This document shows positions 44,964 to 53,415 of a DNA stretch of 64,000 bases, piece after piece. The stretch covers positions 1 through 64,000 of the forward strand of contig JAJYIU010000004.1 of assembly GCA_021789895.1 (NCBI GenBank), read 5' to 3'. The notes beneath the pieces were generated by a model. That model saw nothing but the letters and a program-made list of their open reading frames with translations, made no database searches and was not told the DNA's origin. Position 1 is the stretch's first letter, and each line of letters starts with the position of its first letter. Made by a program: the position numbers and the translations under genes. Origin of the DNA: Acidobacteriota bacterium. Its GTDB lineage: Bacteria > Acidobacteriota > Terriglobia > Terriglobales > SCQP01.

Positions 44964-46796
44964 ATGAGCCTGGAGTTCTGGCAAAGCCCGAATTTTCCCG
45001 GGCTGGAAAGCTTAAACCAGTTGCTGCTCTGGACCCGGCAGCGCGGCGATGTGCCGCTGCTCTGTGCCAAGCGCAATGGCATTTGGGTCTCGCTCACCGC
45101 GCGCCAGTTCTACAATCGCGTGCGCGCCGTCGCCGCCGGCCTGCAGGCGCTGGGACTGCGCCCCGGCGACCGTGTGGCGATCCTGTCGGAAAACCGCCCC
45201 GAATGGATGGTCTCCGACTTCGCCTGCCTCGCGCTGGGCCTGGTGGACGTGCCGGTTTACCCGACCCTGCCCGCCGATCAGGTCGCCTTCCTGCTGCGCC
45301 ATGCCGGCGTCCGCCTGGCGCTGGTCTCCTCCGCCGGGCAGGCGGACAAGGTGGAATCGCAGTGGCCCTCGCTGCCCGATTTGAGCTACCTCTGCGTCTT
45401 CGACGATAATGCCCAGCCGGCGCCACTGCCCGGCCGGCCGCCGGCCCGGCTTGCCTGGAGCAGCCTGGAACAGCATCCGCCCATCGCTGCGGCCGGGTTC
45501 GATGCCCGCCTGAGCGCCACCCGCCCGGAAACCGTCGCGACCCTGCTCTATACCTCCGGCACCACCGGCATTCCCAAGGGCGTGCCCTTAACCCACCGCA
45601 ATCTCTGCGCCTGCCTCAACTATGCCGCCGTCGGCTTCGATTTCGGCCCCGGCGACGTGCGGCTGTCCTTCCTGCCGATTTCCCACATCACCGAGCGCCA
45701 TTTGAACTATGGCGACCAGATGTTCGGCATGCTCACCTGTTACGCCGAAAGCCTGGAAAAAGTCGCCGATAACCTGCTCGAAACCCGGCCCACGGTGATC
45801 GCCTCGGTGCCGCGGATCTATGAAAAAGTCGCCGCCGGCGTGCGCGCCCAGGCCGCCGCCGCCTCTCCGCTCAAGCGCCGCCTGTTCGCTTGGGCGCTCG
45901 AAACCGGCCGGAAGCTGGCGCCCTACCGGCTGGGCGATCGCCCCGGCCCCCCGCCCTGGGGCTTGCGCCTGCGCTCCCGGCTCGCCGGCCGGCTCGTCTA
46001 TCGCCGCCTGCGCCAGCGCCTCGGCGGGCGCCTGCGCGTCGCCATCGCCGGCGGCGCCCCGCTCGGCCGCGAACTGGCCGAATATCTCCTCCACCTCGGC
46101 CTGGTCGTGGACGAGGGCTATGGCCTGACCGAAACTTCGCCCGTGATTGCCGTCAACAAGCCCGGCGCGCGCCGCCCTGGCTCGGTCGGCAGGCCGCTGC
46201 CCAACCTGCAACTGCGCTTCCGCGAAGACGGCGAGTTGCTGGTCAAGGGCGCTACCGTCTTCGCCGGCTATTACCGGAACCCGCAGGAAACCGCCGACGT
46301 GCTCGAAGACGGCTGGTTTGCCACCGGCGATATCGGCCACCTCGATGCGGAAGGCTTCCTCTATATCACCGATCGCAAAAAAGACCTGCTCAAGACCTCC
46401 GGCGGCAAGTTCATCGCCCCGCAGCCGATTGAAAACCGGCTGAAAGCTTCCAGCTACATCGCCGAGGCGGTCGTCGTCGGCGATGGACGCCAGTACGCCA
46501 GCGTGCTGCTGACTCCCAACTTCGCCGCGCTCGAAGCCTGGGCCCGCGCCCAGGGCTGGGCCTGGAACTCGCGCGCCGAGCTCTGCGCCCGACCCGAAAC
46601 CCGGAATCTCTACGCCGCCGAAGTGGAAAAAATCAACTCCACCCTGGCGCGCTTTGAAACTTTGAAGCGCTTTACCCTGCTCAGCGGCGATTTCACCCTC
46701 GAAGACGGCGAGATCACCCCTACCATCAAAGTGCGCCGCCGCCGCGTCGCTGAAAAATACCGCGCCCAGATTGACGCCATGTATCCGGCGGAATAG
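44964..46796 (+). CDS. Long-chain acyl-CoA synthetase (AMP-forming)
   Basis: 610 residues. The P-loop-like motif LLYTSGTTGIPKGVPLTHRN is followed by LPISHITERHLNYGDQMFGM, RVAIAGGAPLGRELAEYLLH, GYGLTETSPVIAVNKPG and the hinge/ATP motif WFATGDIGHLDAEGFLYITD with RKKDLLKTSGGKFIAPQPIE. The length and insertions match the FadD15-type long-chain fatty-acid ligases of Actinobacteria and Acidobacteria. It activates fatty acids to acyl-CoA. The specificity for aromatic acids needed by the bzd cluster is not suggested by sequence alone. Confidence 0.9.
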   Translation: MSLEFWQSPNFPGLESLNQLLLWTRQRGDVPLLCAKRNGIWVSLTARQFYNRVRAVAAGLQALGLRPGDRVAILSENRPEWMVSDFACLALGLVDVPVYPTLPADQVAFLLRHAGVRLALVSSAGQADKVESQWPSLPDLSYLCVFDDNAQPAPLPGRPPARLAWSSLEQHPPIAAAGFDARLSATRPETVATLLYTSGTTGIPKGVPLTHRNLCACLNYAAVGFDFGPGDVRLSFLPISHITERHLNYGDQMFGMLTCYAESLEKVADNLLETRPTVIASVPRIYEKVAAGVRAQAAAASPLKRRLFAWALETGRKLAPYRLGDRPGPPPWGLRLRSRLAGRLVYRRLRQRLGGRLRVAIAGGAPLGRELAEYLLHLGLVVDEGYGLTETSPVIAVNKPGARRPGSVGRPLPNLQLRFREDGELLVKGATVFAGYYRNPQETADVLEDGWFATGDIGHLDAEGFLYITDRKKDLLKTSGGKFIAPQPIENRLKASSYIAEAVVVGDGRQYASVLLTPNFAALEAWARAQGWAWNSRAELCARPETRNLYAAEVEKINSTLARFETLKRFTLLSGDFTLEDGEITPTIKVRRRRVAEKYRAQIDAMYPAE

Positions 46797-46909
46797 CGCG
46801 CCGGCAGCATACCTCTAAAGAATGGCTAAGGGCCCAGTGCGTGCCTGTCCCCGGCGGACTGGCTATTGGGTTCATCATAGGTCAGTTCCGCTACTTCGCC
46901 CGGACCTGT

Positions 46910-47599
46910 ATGTCCGCGCCAATTCCATCCCCGCCGATAGCGTCCGCCGCGCCGCCCGCCCCGCGCCGCTTCTGGCTGCAAATCGCTCTAGTGTATGCCG
47001 CCCTCGAGGGCGCGCTCTGGACGCTGCACATCACCCGCGCCTTCTGGTCGGGCGCGGCCATGGGCTTGATTCTCGCTTTCACCCTGGCCGAGCGGAATTT
47101 GTGGCCTAACCTCGGCATCGCTCCGCGCCGCATCCGCCAGGGCTGGTGGATCGCCCCCGCCGGCCTCGGCTTGGCGCTCCTGATCGTCGCCCTGGGAGAC
47201 CAACTGGGCACGCTGCACCAGTTGTTCGGCCCGAAAATCGTCTATTGGCATGTTCTCGGCTATGCCGTCTGGTCGCTGGTGCAGGAATTCATCGCCCAGG
47301 GCTTCTTCTTTCTGCGGCTGGAGGCGCTCTTGCGCAGCGCCCCGAAAGCGGTCGCGGCCAATGCCGCCCTCTTCGCCCTGGCGCATTTGCCCAGCCCGGT
47401 GCTGTTCGCAGTCACCCTCGCCGGCGGCGCGATCCTGAGCGAGTTGTTCCGCCGCTATCGCACGATTTATGTGCTGGCCGTGGCGCATATCGTCGTCGCG
47501 CTCAGCATCGCCGTCACCGTCCCCGCCCCCATCCTGCGCAATATGCGCGTCGGCATCGGCTACCTGCGCTTCCATCCGGCCCCGGTTGACAAACGATGA
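46910..47599 (+). CDS. CPBP-family intramembrane protein (degenerate active-site motif)
   Basis: 229 residues from ATG 46910; a GTG at 46841 would add 23 residues. About six hydrophobic helices. The CPBP motif 1 region reads VWSLVQEFIAQGFFFLRLEA, with QE in place of the usual EE and no Arg directly after. Motif 2 (NAALFALAHLPSPVLFAV) and the last His (VLAVAHIVVALSIAV) are present. CPBP proteins include prenyl-CAAX and bacteriocin-related proteases. Its stop overlaps the next CPBP gene (ATGA). Confidence 0.75.
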   Translation: MSAPIPSPPIASAAPPAPRRFWLQIALVYAALEGALWTLHITRAFWSGAAMGLILAFTLAERNLWPNLGIAPRRIRQGWWIAPAGLGLALLIVALGDQLGTLHQLFGPKIVYWHVLGYAVWSLVQEFIAQGFFFLRLEALLRSAPKAVAANAALFALAHLPSPVLFAVTLAGGAILSELFRRYRTIYVLAVAHIVVALSIAVTVPAPILRNMRVGIGYLRFHPAPVDKR

Positions 47600-48603
47600 A
47601 CCGGAATCGCCAAACCGGGCCTGGCCGGCATCGCATCGGATGGTCCGCCGCCCTCGGCCTGCTCGGCTACCTCCTGCTGCTCGTTGCTTTTTGGGAAGCG
47701 GCACATTATTTCCGCCTCGCCCGCCCGCTGCGCGGGCATTTGTTCTTGCCCTTTCTCGCGCTCGCGGCCATGCTGGCCGTGTTTTGGGGATTCGGCTGGG
47801 GTCTGGACGCCTGGCTCCGCCGCCGGCTCCGCTTGCGCCTCGCCCGCCTGCTCGTCCCCGGCGCTTTTTGCCTCGCCGTCTATGCGCTGCTCAGCCTTCC
47901 GCTGGATGAATTCCGCCTCGGTTTTGCCCTGGTCTATTGGGCGCTGCCCACCGCGCTGGCCGCGCTGCTGCTCTATCTGCCGCCCGGCGATCGCTTTAGC
48001 TGGCAGGATGCCGTCACCCTCGCCGCCCTGGGCCTGCCCATCGAATACGGCTGGCTGCGCCGCGCCCTGCCCCAGCCCGGCCTCGGCGACCTGCCCAAAT
48101 TCCTGCTCGCCGATCTCGCCCTCTATCTTTACCTGATCGTGCGCCCGCTGCCCGGCGTCGGCTTCGACCTCCGCGCCCACTGGAGCGATTTCAAAAACGG
48201 CGTGCGCGAATGGGCCTGGTACACGCCCATCGCCATCGGCCTGGGTTTCCTCCTTGGCTTCATACGCTTTCATCCCGTCTGGCCCGGCTTCGGGCGCCTG
48301 GCCGGGGCGGCGCTGGTGACCTTCCTCTTCGTCGCCCTGCCGGAAGAGCTCTTTTTCCGCGGGCTGCTGCAGAACCTCTTCGCCACCCGGCTGCCGCCGC
48401 TGCGCGCGCAGGCGCTGGCGGCGGCCATCTTCGGCCTGGCGCATTACGTCCACGGCCCGGTCTTCAACTGGCGCTATGTCATCCTGGCGGCGATCGCCGG
48501 CTGGTTCTACGGCAACGCCTGGCGGCGGCAACAGCGGCTCGCCGCCTCCGCCACCACTCACGCCCTGGTGGACGTGATCTGGGGCGCCTGGTTCCGGAAA
48601 TAG
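47596..48603 (+). CDS. CPBP-family intramembrane metalloprotease
   Basis: 335 residues with about ten hydrophobic segments. The C-terminal CPBP core is intact: FLFVALPEELFFRGLLQNLF (EExxxR-type), AAAIFGLAHYVHGPVFNWRY and SATTHALVDVIWGAWF. The N-terminal half is an additional membrane region. It is translationally coupled to the previous, more divergent CPBP gene. The substrates are unknown; family members mature prenylated or secreted peptides. Confidence 0.85.
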   Translation: MNRNRQTGPGRHRIGWSAALGLLGYLLLLVAFWEAAHYFRLARPLRGHLFLPFLALAAMLAVFWGFGWGLDAWLRRRLRLRLARLLVPGAFCLAVYALLSLPLDEFRLGFALVYWALPTALAALLLYLPPGDRFSWQDAVTLAALGLPIEYGWLRRALPQPGLGDLPKFLLADLALYLYLIVRPLPGVGFDLRAHWSDFKNGVREWAWYTPIAIGLGFLLGFIRFHPVWPGFGRLAGAALVTFLFVALPEELFFRGLLQNLFATRLPPLRAQALAAAIFGLAHYVHGPVFNWRYVILAAIAGWFYGNAWRRQQRLAASATTHALVDVIWGAWFRK

Positions 48604-48725
48604 CGGCTGCGCCCCAGGCGTCAAAACTATGCTGTTTTCAGTTCATTTCCGGGTGTATAGTGTCTGCTTATAGAGTCGCCTCCAATGAGGGATTCTGACC
48701 AGGACCCTGCGGAAAGAGGACCATT

Positions 48726-49082
48726 ATGGATACGCTGGCAATGATTTTGTGGGGGCTCTTAGGGCAGCATCCGCGCAAGCTCGCGCCAAAACATAAGCCG
48801 GTTGCGTTCAATGCGCAACATCTGCGGCATCCCCAGGGCGGCGTCGGCGCGCATCGCAGTTTGACGCAGCCTTACAAAAAAATGCAGAGCAAAGCCAATC
48901 TGAAGTTTTCATTGAAAAAGAACCTGGCTTTTTCTAAGGCCGGATACAAAGCGGCGCTTATCAAGAATGGGATATTGACCAAGAACGCTCCTAACCACAA
49001 TACGCGGATGAGTAAGGCTAGCCCTGATCTGAAACATACGATTACCCGCAAGCTAAGGTCGGGCGCGATGAAGCATCTCTAG
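48726..49082 (+). CDS. Small Lys/Arg-rich protein of unknown function
   Basis: 118 residues, starting MDTLAMILWGLLGQHPRKLA and ending with LKHTITRKLRSGAMKHL. It has no Cys and no recognised domain. The basic, Asn/Ser/Lys-rich composition and lower GC differ from the neighbours. GAGGACC lies 5 bases before ATG 48726. It starts 122 bases after the CPBP gene and 42 bases before the Cys-rich gene in the same direction. It could be a precursor or partner of that protein, or an unrelated small protein; only synteny supports a link. Confidence 0.55.
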   Translation: MDTLAMILWGLLGQHPRKLAPKHKPVAFNAQHLRHPQGGVGAHRSLTQPYKKMQSKANLKFSLKKNLAFSKAGYKAALIKNGILTKNAPNHNTRMSKASPDLKHTITRKLRSGAMKHL

Positions 49083-49124
49083 CCGGCTCGGGCCGGGCAG
49101 GTCCGCCCAGGCCCCCACCCCGCC

Positions 49125-50201
49125 ATGTTGCCGAGCTTATACGCCGCCTGGTTGCAAGAGTTGCTGGGGGGGCCGATACCCGCCGAAACTCGCGCCACCT
49201 GCGCGGAGTGCGCCATGCTGGCCAAACCGGGGGAACAGGACCGCGAAGGCCTGTATTTCAACCCGGTGATGAAGTGCTGCTCCTACGTTCCCGATCTGCA
49301 TAACTTTCTGGCTGGCGCAATTCTAGACGATGACGATCCCCAGATGGCCGAGGGGCGGAAGACGGTGGAAGCGCGGATCCGCGCCGGGGTCGGCGTCACG
49401 CCGCTAGGCTTGGAGCCGCCGGCCGATTACACCCTCCTCTACCGGCACGGTACGGAAGCCTTCGGCCGCAGCCAAACCCTGCGCTGCCCGCACTATATCG
49501 AAGCCGGCGGCCGCTGCGGTATCTGGAAGCACCGCGAATCCACCTGCGCCACTTGGTTTTGCAAATACGAACGCGGCAGCCTCGGCCATCTTTTTTGGCG
49601 CGAGCATTTGCATCCCTTGCTGGCCGCGGTGGAACACCACCTGGCGATTTGGTGCGCGCTGGAATTGGGATTGGAGTTGGACGCCTTGCATTCGCTGCTG
49701 GCCGAAGCCCGCGCGGCCGACCCCGAATCGCTGCAGCCGGAACAGATCGATCGCCGCCCCGAACCGGAAAAGCAGCGCCGGATCTGGGGCAATTGGCGGG
49801 GACGGGAAATGGAGTGGTACCGGGCCTGCGCCGGCCGGGTCCGAAACCTGAGCTGGCGCGACACGGCCGCAATCTGCGGCTGCGAGGTCGCGGTGCTGGC
49901 GCGCCTGGCGCAAAAAGCTTACCGCGAATTACTCGATCCGCAATTGCCCGAACGGCTGGAGCCGGCGCCGTTTGAGCTGGTGCAGATCGAGACCGGACGG
50001 CTGCGGGTCGTGGGCTACAGCCGGCTCGATCCACTCGACCTGCCGGCGCAAGTGTTCCAGGTGCTGCATTATTTCCGCGGCCGCAATACGCGCGCGGCGG
50101 TGCAAGCGATTCAACAGGAAGAAAATATCGCGCTCAGCGACGATCTGATTCTGAAATTGAAAGATTTTGGAATATTGCAAGCGCCTGGCCCTGGCGGATG
50201 A
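49125..50201 (+). CDS. Cys-rich protein with a possible C-terminal PqqD-like domain
   Basis: 358 residues. Residues about 23-52 hold CxxC and CC (TCAECAMLAKPG, MKCCSYVPDLHNFLAGAIL), and about 120-155 hold CPHYIEAGGRCGIWKHREST and CATWFCKYERG, so nine or more Cys are arranged as metal or Fe-S ligands, reminiscent of YkgJ-type CxxC-CC domains. The last 60 residues (DLPAQVFQVLHYFRGRNTRA, DDLILKLKDFGILQ) have the pattern of a PqqD-like winged helix, a fold used to recognise peptides in RiPP systems. Function unknown; the domain assignment is by eye and tentative. Confidence 0.65.
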   Translation: MLPSLYAAWLQELLGGPIPAETRATCAECAMLAKPGEQDREGLYFNPVMKCCSYVPDLHNFLAGAILDDDDPQMAEGRKTVEARIRAGVGVTPLGLEPPADYTLLYRHGTEAFGRSQTLRCPHYIEAGGRCGIWKHRESTCATWFCKYERGSLGHLFWREHLHPLLAAVEHHLAIWCALELGLELDALHSLLAEARAADPESLQPEQIDRRPEPEKQRRIWGNWRGREMEWYRACAGRVRNLSWRDTAAICGCEVAVLARLAQKAYRELLDPQLPERLEPAPFELVQIETGRLRVVGYSRLDPLDLPAQVFQVLHYFRGRNTRAAVQAIQQEENIALSDDLILKLKDFGILQAPGPGG

Positions 50202-50294
50202 AGCCGTTCCGGCCGCCCATTTTAGCCGGGTGGACGTGCTCTGGAGAGCCGGATTTCGCCGGCGTTTGTCTTGCCGGAATCGGAGTCGCTGGAA

Positions 50295-51482
50295 TCAGCC
50301 GGCGGCCTCGAATAAGCCTGCCGCGCCCTGGCCCCCGCCCACGCACATCGTCACTACGCCATAGCGCGCCCGCCGGCGCGCCATCTCGTAGGCCAGCGTC
50401 CCGGCCAGGCGCGAGCCGGTCATGCCAAAAGGATGCCCGATCGAAATCGCGCCGCCATTCACGTTCAGCTTCTCCGGATCGATGCCCAAACGCTCGCGGC
50501 AATAGACCACCTGGACGGCAAAGGCCTCGTTCAGCTCCCAAACGTCGATGTCTTCCAATTTCACCCCGCTGCGCTGCAGCAGCTTCGGCACCGCAAACAC
50601 CGGCCCTATCCCCATTTCGTCGGGATCGCAGCCGGCCACCTGGAAGCCGCGAAACGTCAACAGCGGCCGCAGGCCCAATGCCCGCGCCCGCGGCGCCGAC
50701 ATCAGCAGCGTGGCGGACGCCCCATCCGAGAGTTGCGATGAGTTCCCCGCCGTGACCGTGCCCGCGCCGCTGTCGGCGTCGAAATAGGGCTTCAGCGCGA
50801 GCAGTCCCTCGAGCGTGGTGTCCGGGCGGTTGCACTCATCCTGGTCGCACCGCACCTCGCGCGTGCCGGTTCGCTCGCCGGTTTTCCGGTCCACAACCGC
50901 CATCGTGGCTTGCAGCGGGGCGATTTCGTTCCGGAAGAAACCTTCCTGCTGCGCGCGCGCGGTCCGCTGCTGGCTCAGCAGCGCGTATTCATCCTGGCTG
51001 CGCCGGCTGATCCGGTAGCGCTTGGCCACCACTTCCGCGGTCTCGCCCATGACCATATAGAGGCCCGGCAGCCGCCGCTGCAGTTCCGGATTCGGGCTGT
51101 TGTCCCGGTTCATCCAGGTAATGCTTTCCACGCCTCCGGCAATGATCGCGTCTACGCCTTCCTGGCTGATCTGGTGCGCGGCCAGCGCAATCGCCTGCAG
51201 CCCGGATGCACAAAACCGGTTGAGCGTCGTGCCGGCCACCGCGGTCGGCAGGCCGGCCAGCATCGCCGCCACCCGCGCAATGTTGTGCCCCTGGCTGCCA
51301 TTCGGATAGCCGCACCCCAGCACCACGTCTTCGATTTCCCGCGGCTCGATCTGCGGCGCTTTCCGCAACACGTCGCGAATGCAATGGGCGGCAAGCTCGT
51401 CCGGGCGGGTCAGATTGAAGGAGCCTCGATGGGCTTTCGCCAGCGCCGTTCGCGAGCTGGCCACGATCACCGCTTCTCTCAT
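50295..51482 (-). CDS. Thiolase (acetyl-CoA C-acyltransferase)
   Basis: 395 residues. ATG 51482 is preceded by GGGAGGG. MREAVIVASSRTALAKAHRG, LNRFCASGLQAIALAAHQIS (acyl-accepting Cys about 91), NVNGGAISIGHPFGMTGSRL (His) and VVTMCVGGGQGAAGLFEAAG (second Cys) give the complete catalytic set. It cleaves 3-ketoacyl-CoA. It is the last gene of the bzd-type block, 206 bases after bzdQ, and could release acetyl-CoA from the opened ring chain. Confidence 0.93.
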   Translation of the reverse strand: MREAVIVASSRTALAKAHRGSFNLTRPDELAAHCIRDVLRKAPQIEPREIEDVVLGCGYPNGSQGHNIARVAAMLAGLPTAVAGTTLNRFCASGLQAIALAAHQISQEGVDAIIAGGVESITWMNRDNSPNPELQRRLPGLYMVMGETAEVVAKRYRISRRSQDEYALLSQQRTARAQQEGFFRNEIAPLQATMAVVDRKTGERTGTREVRCDQDECNRPDTTLEGLLALKPYFDADSGAGTVTAGNSSQLSDGASATLLMSAPRARALGLRPLLTFRGFQVAGCDPDEMGIGPVFAVPKLLQRSGVKLEDIDVWELNEAFAVQVVYCRERLGIDPEKLNVNGGAISIGHPFGMTGSRLAGTLAYEMARRRARYGVVTMCVGGGQGAAGLFEAAG

Positions 51483-51688
51483 CCCTTCCCTCCCTGCCGG
51501 ATTTTCGACGCTCGGCTGCTCTTTTGGCGGCGGCTCTGGCTCCATCGCTCCGTCATCAGTATGCTGAAATCGCGTGCGAAGTTCGAAGCGCTTTTTAGGC
51601 TTCGGTCTCCGCCGCGAAAAAATTCCTGGGCTTGGCCCGTCGTATCTGGTGAACGTGCGCTGATCCACGCCTCGCGCGCGCGCGGCCG

Positions 51689-52585
51689 TTAGGCAGTCGC
51701 GCCCGCCGCCGCGGCCGCCCGCCTCAGTCCCAGCAGTCCGGCGCCCAGCGCGCCGGTGTATTCACAATTTTCCGGCACCTGGACGGGGATTTTCAGCCGG
51801 CGCTCCAGCGCGCGCACCGCGCCGCGCTGATGGGCCACTCCGCCCACCAGCACGACCGCCTCGGCCGCCGCCACCCGTTTCAGCAGCAGCGCGGAGCGGT
51901 CGGCAAGCGAGTCGTAAATCCCGGCGAGGATGTTGGGCACGGTCGCGCCCGCCGAAACATGGTTGATGATCTCGGATTCGGCCAGCACCGCACAGATGCT
52001 GCTGATCGGTTGCGGCTGATCGGCTTCGAGCGCGAGTTCGCCGGCGGCCTCGAGCGGAATCTGCAGGTAGCGCGCGGCGCGCACGATAAAGCTGCCGGAG
52101 CCGGCGGCGCATTTGTCGTTGGTTTTGAACTGATGCACCCGGCCGGTTTCGCTGAGCCCGATCGCCCGCGTGGACTGGCTGCCGATGTCGAGCAGGGTGC
52201 GCGCGCCGGGAAAGAGGAAGTGCGCGCCGCAGGCGTCGCTGGTGATTTCGGTGATCTGTATATTGCGGAAGCCGATGCTGTAGCGCCCCAGGCCGGTGGC
52301 GGCAATGTAATCCAGCTCCGCGTCGTCCAGCCCCGCCTGCTCGCAGGCCTGCTCCAGGGCGGCGCGGGCGGCCTTCTCCATCGCCACCCCCGTCTTCGCC
52401 GCGCCGCGGCCGAGAATTTGCGCGCGCGCGGCAAATTCGGCCGCGGCGGCGGGCTCGAGCGCGGCCGCGGCGCCCGCCGGCCCGGCCAGAATCACCGCTT
52501 TCGTGAAGGCCGATCCCACATCCACCCCGCCGGCATAGAGCCGGCGCGGCGCGGATGGGCGCGCTTCAGCCGGCGAGGATCGCAT
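51689..52585 (-). CDS. bzdQ: ATPase/activase subunit of benzoyl-CoA reductase (BzdQ-like)
   Basis: 298 residues of the BadF/BadG/HgdC ASKHA family. GGVDVGSAFTKAVILAG is the phosphate-1 loop. NDKCAAGSGSFIVRAARYLQ holds one bridging [4Fe-4S] Cys and SSICAVLAESEIINHV the other. VVLVGGVAHQRGAVRALERR is the adenosine loop. It overlaps the end of the preceding activase by 20 bases. Two such activases next to two reductase subunits is the class I benzoyl-CoA reductase arrangement; sizes near 300 residues fit the Azoarcus BzdPQ subtype rather than the longer BcrA of Thauera. Assignment of P against Q follows gene order. Confidence 0.8.
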   Translation of the reverse strand: MRSSPAEARPSAPRRLYAGGVDVGSAFTKAVILAGPAGAAAALEPAAAAEFAARAQILGRGAAKTGVAMEKAARAALEQACEQAGLDDAELDYIAATGLGRYSIGFRNIQITEITSDACGAHFLFPGARTLLDIGSQSTRAIGLSETGRVHQFKTNDKCAAGSGSFIVRAARYLQIPLEAAGELALEADQPQPISSICAVLAESEIINHVSAGATVPNILAGIYDSLADRSALLLKRVAAAEAVVLVGGVAHQRGAVRALERRLKIPVQVPENCEYTGALGAGLLGLRRAAAAAGATA

Positions 52586-53402
52586 CGGCTGGCCTCCGGT
52601 TGCCGGCTTTCATGCCGGCGTCCATTTTCTCCAGGGCGAAGAGGGCGGCGCCGAGGGCGCCGGCAAAGTGGGCGCCGGGGCTGACTTCGAGCTTGGTCTC
52701 CAGCACCTGCTCCAGCGCGCGCACCATGCCGAGGTTGCGGGCGACGCCGCCGGTCATGGTGATGGCGGCCTCGAGCGGCACGCGGCGGGCGAGGGACACG
52801 GTACGCCGGGCGATCGCCAGGTGCACCCCGCCCAAAATATCCTCCGCCTGCTTCCCCTGGGCCAGGTACGAGAGGATATCGGATTCGACGAACACGGTGC
52901 AGACGGTGGTGATTTTCACCGGATGCCGCGCCGCCAGCGAGAGCGGCCCCAGCTCATCCAGCCCGAGCCCCAGCACTTCGGCGGCGTTGGCCAGGAAACG
53001 GCCGGTGCCGGCGGCGCACTTGTCGTTCATGACGAAGTCCAGCACTTCCCCGCGCGCGCCGACGCTGATCGCTTTCGCATCCTGGCCGCCCATGTCAATC
53101 ACGGTGCGCGTCGCGGGAAACAGAAAATGCGCGCCGCGGGCGTGGCAGCTGATTTCCGTCATCTGGGCGTGGCCAAAGGTGATTTTGTAGCGCCCGTAGC
53201 CGGTGCCGACCACGTAGCCGACCTCCTCCGGCGCCACCGCGGCTTCCCGGCAGGCGGCCAGGAATCCGTTCTCCGCCGCCCGCTGCACGTTGGAGCCGGT
53301 ATCCACCAGCGCCCGGCCCAGCAGGCGGAATCCGTCCCTTTCGCCGGCGATCACGGCCTTGGTCTGGGTCGAACCGACATCCACTCCCGCGGCCAGCAGC
53401 AT
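52566..53402 (-). CDS. bzdP: ATPase/activase subunit of benzoyl-CoA reductase (BzdP-like)
   Basis: ATG 53402 (GGGG about 8 bases upstream) gives 278 residues. AAGVDVGSTQTKAVIAGERD, NDKCAAGTGRFLANAAEVLG (Cys ligand), TTVCTVFVESDILSYL (second Cys) and ITMTGGVARNLGMVRALEQV are typical of HgdC-type activators. It would hydrolyse ATP and pass low-potential electrons to the reductase pair BzdN/BzdO. The start lies 13 bases after bzdO. Confidence 0.82.
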   Translation of the reverse strand: MLLAAGVDVGSTQTKAVIAGERDGFRLLGRALVDTGSNVQRAAENGFLAACREAAVAPEEVGYVVGTGYGRYKITFGHAQMTEISCHARGAHFLFPATRTVIDMGGQDAKAISVGARGEVLDFVMNDKCAAGTGRFLANAAEVLGLGLDELGPLSLAARHPVKITTVCTVFVESDILSYLAQGKQAEDILGGVHLAIARRTVSLARRVPLEAAITMTGGVARNLGMVRALEQVLETKLEVSPGAHFAGALGAALFALEKMDAGMKAGNRRPADAILAG

Positions 53403-53415
53403 CACGGCCCCCCTT

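Noticed and set aside
50202-50294. Hidden gene or clear terminator between the Cys-rich gene and the thiolase
   Set aside because: Only weak short inverted repeats without a T run were found in this convergent gap.
51665-51688. CG-repeat as a Z-DNA or phase-variation tract after bzdQ
   Set aside because: The alternating CG stretch is short and expected at this base composition.
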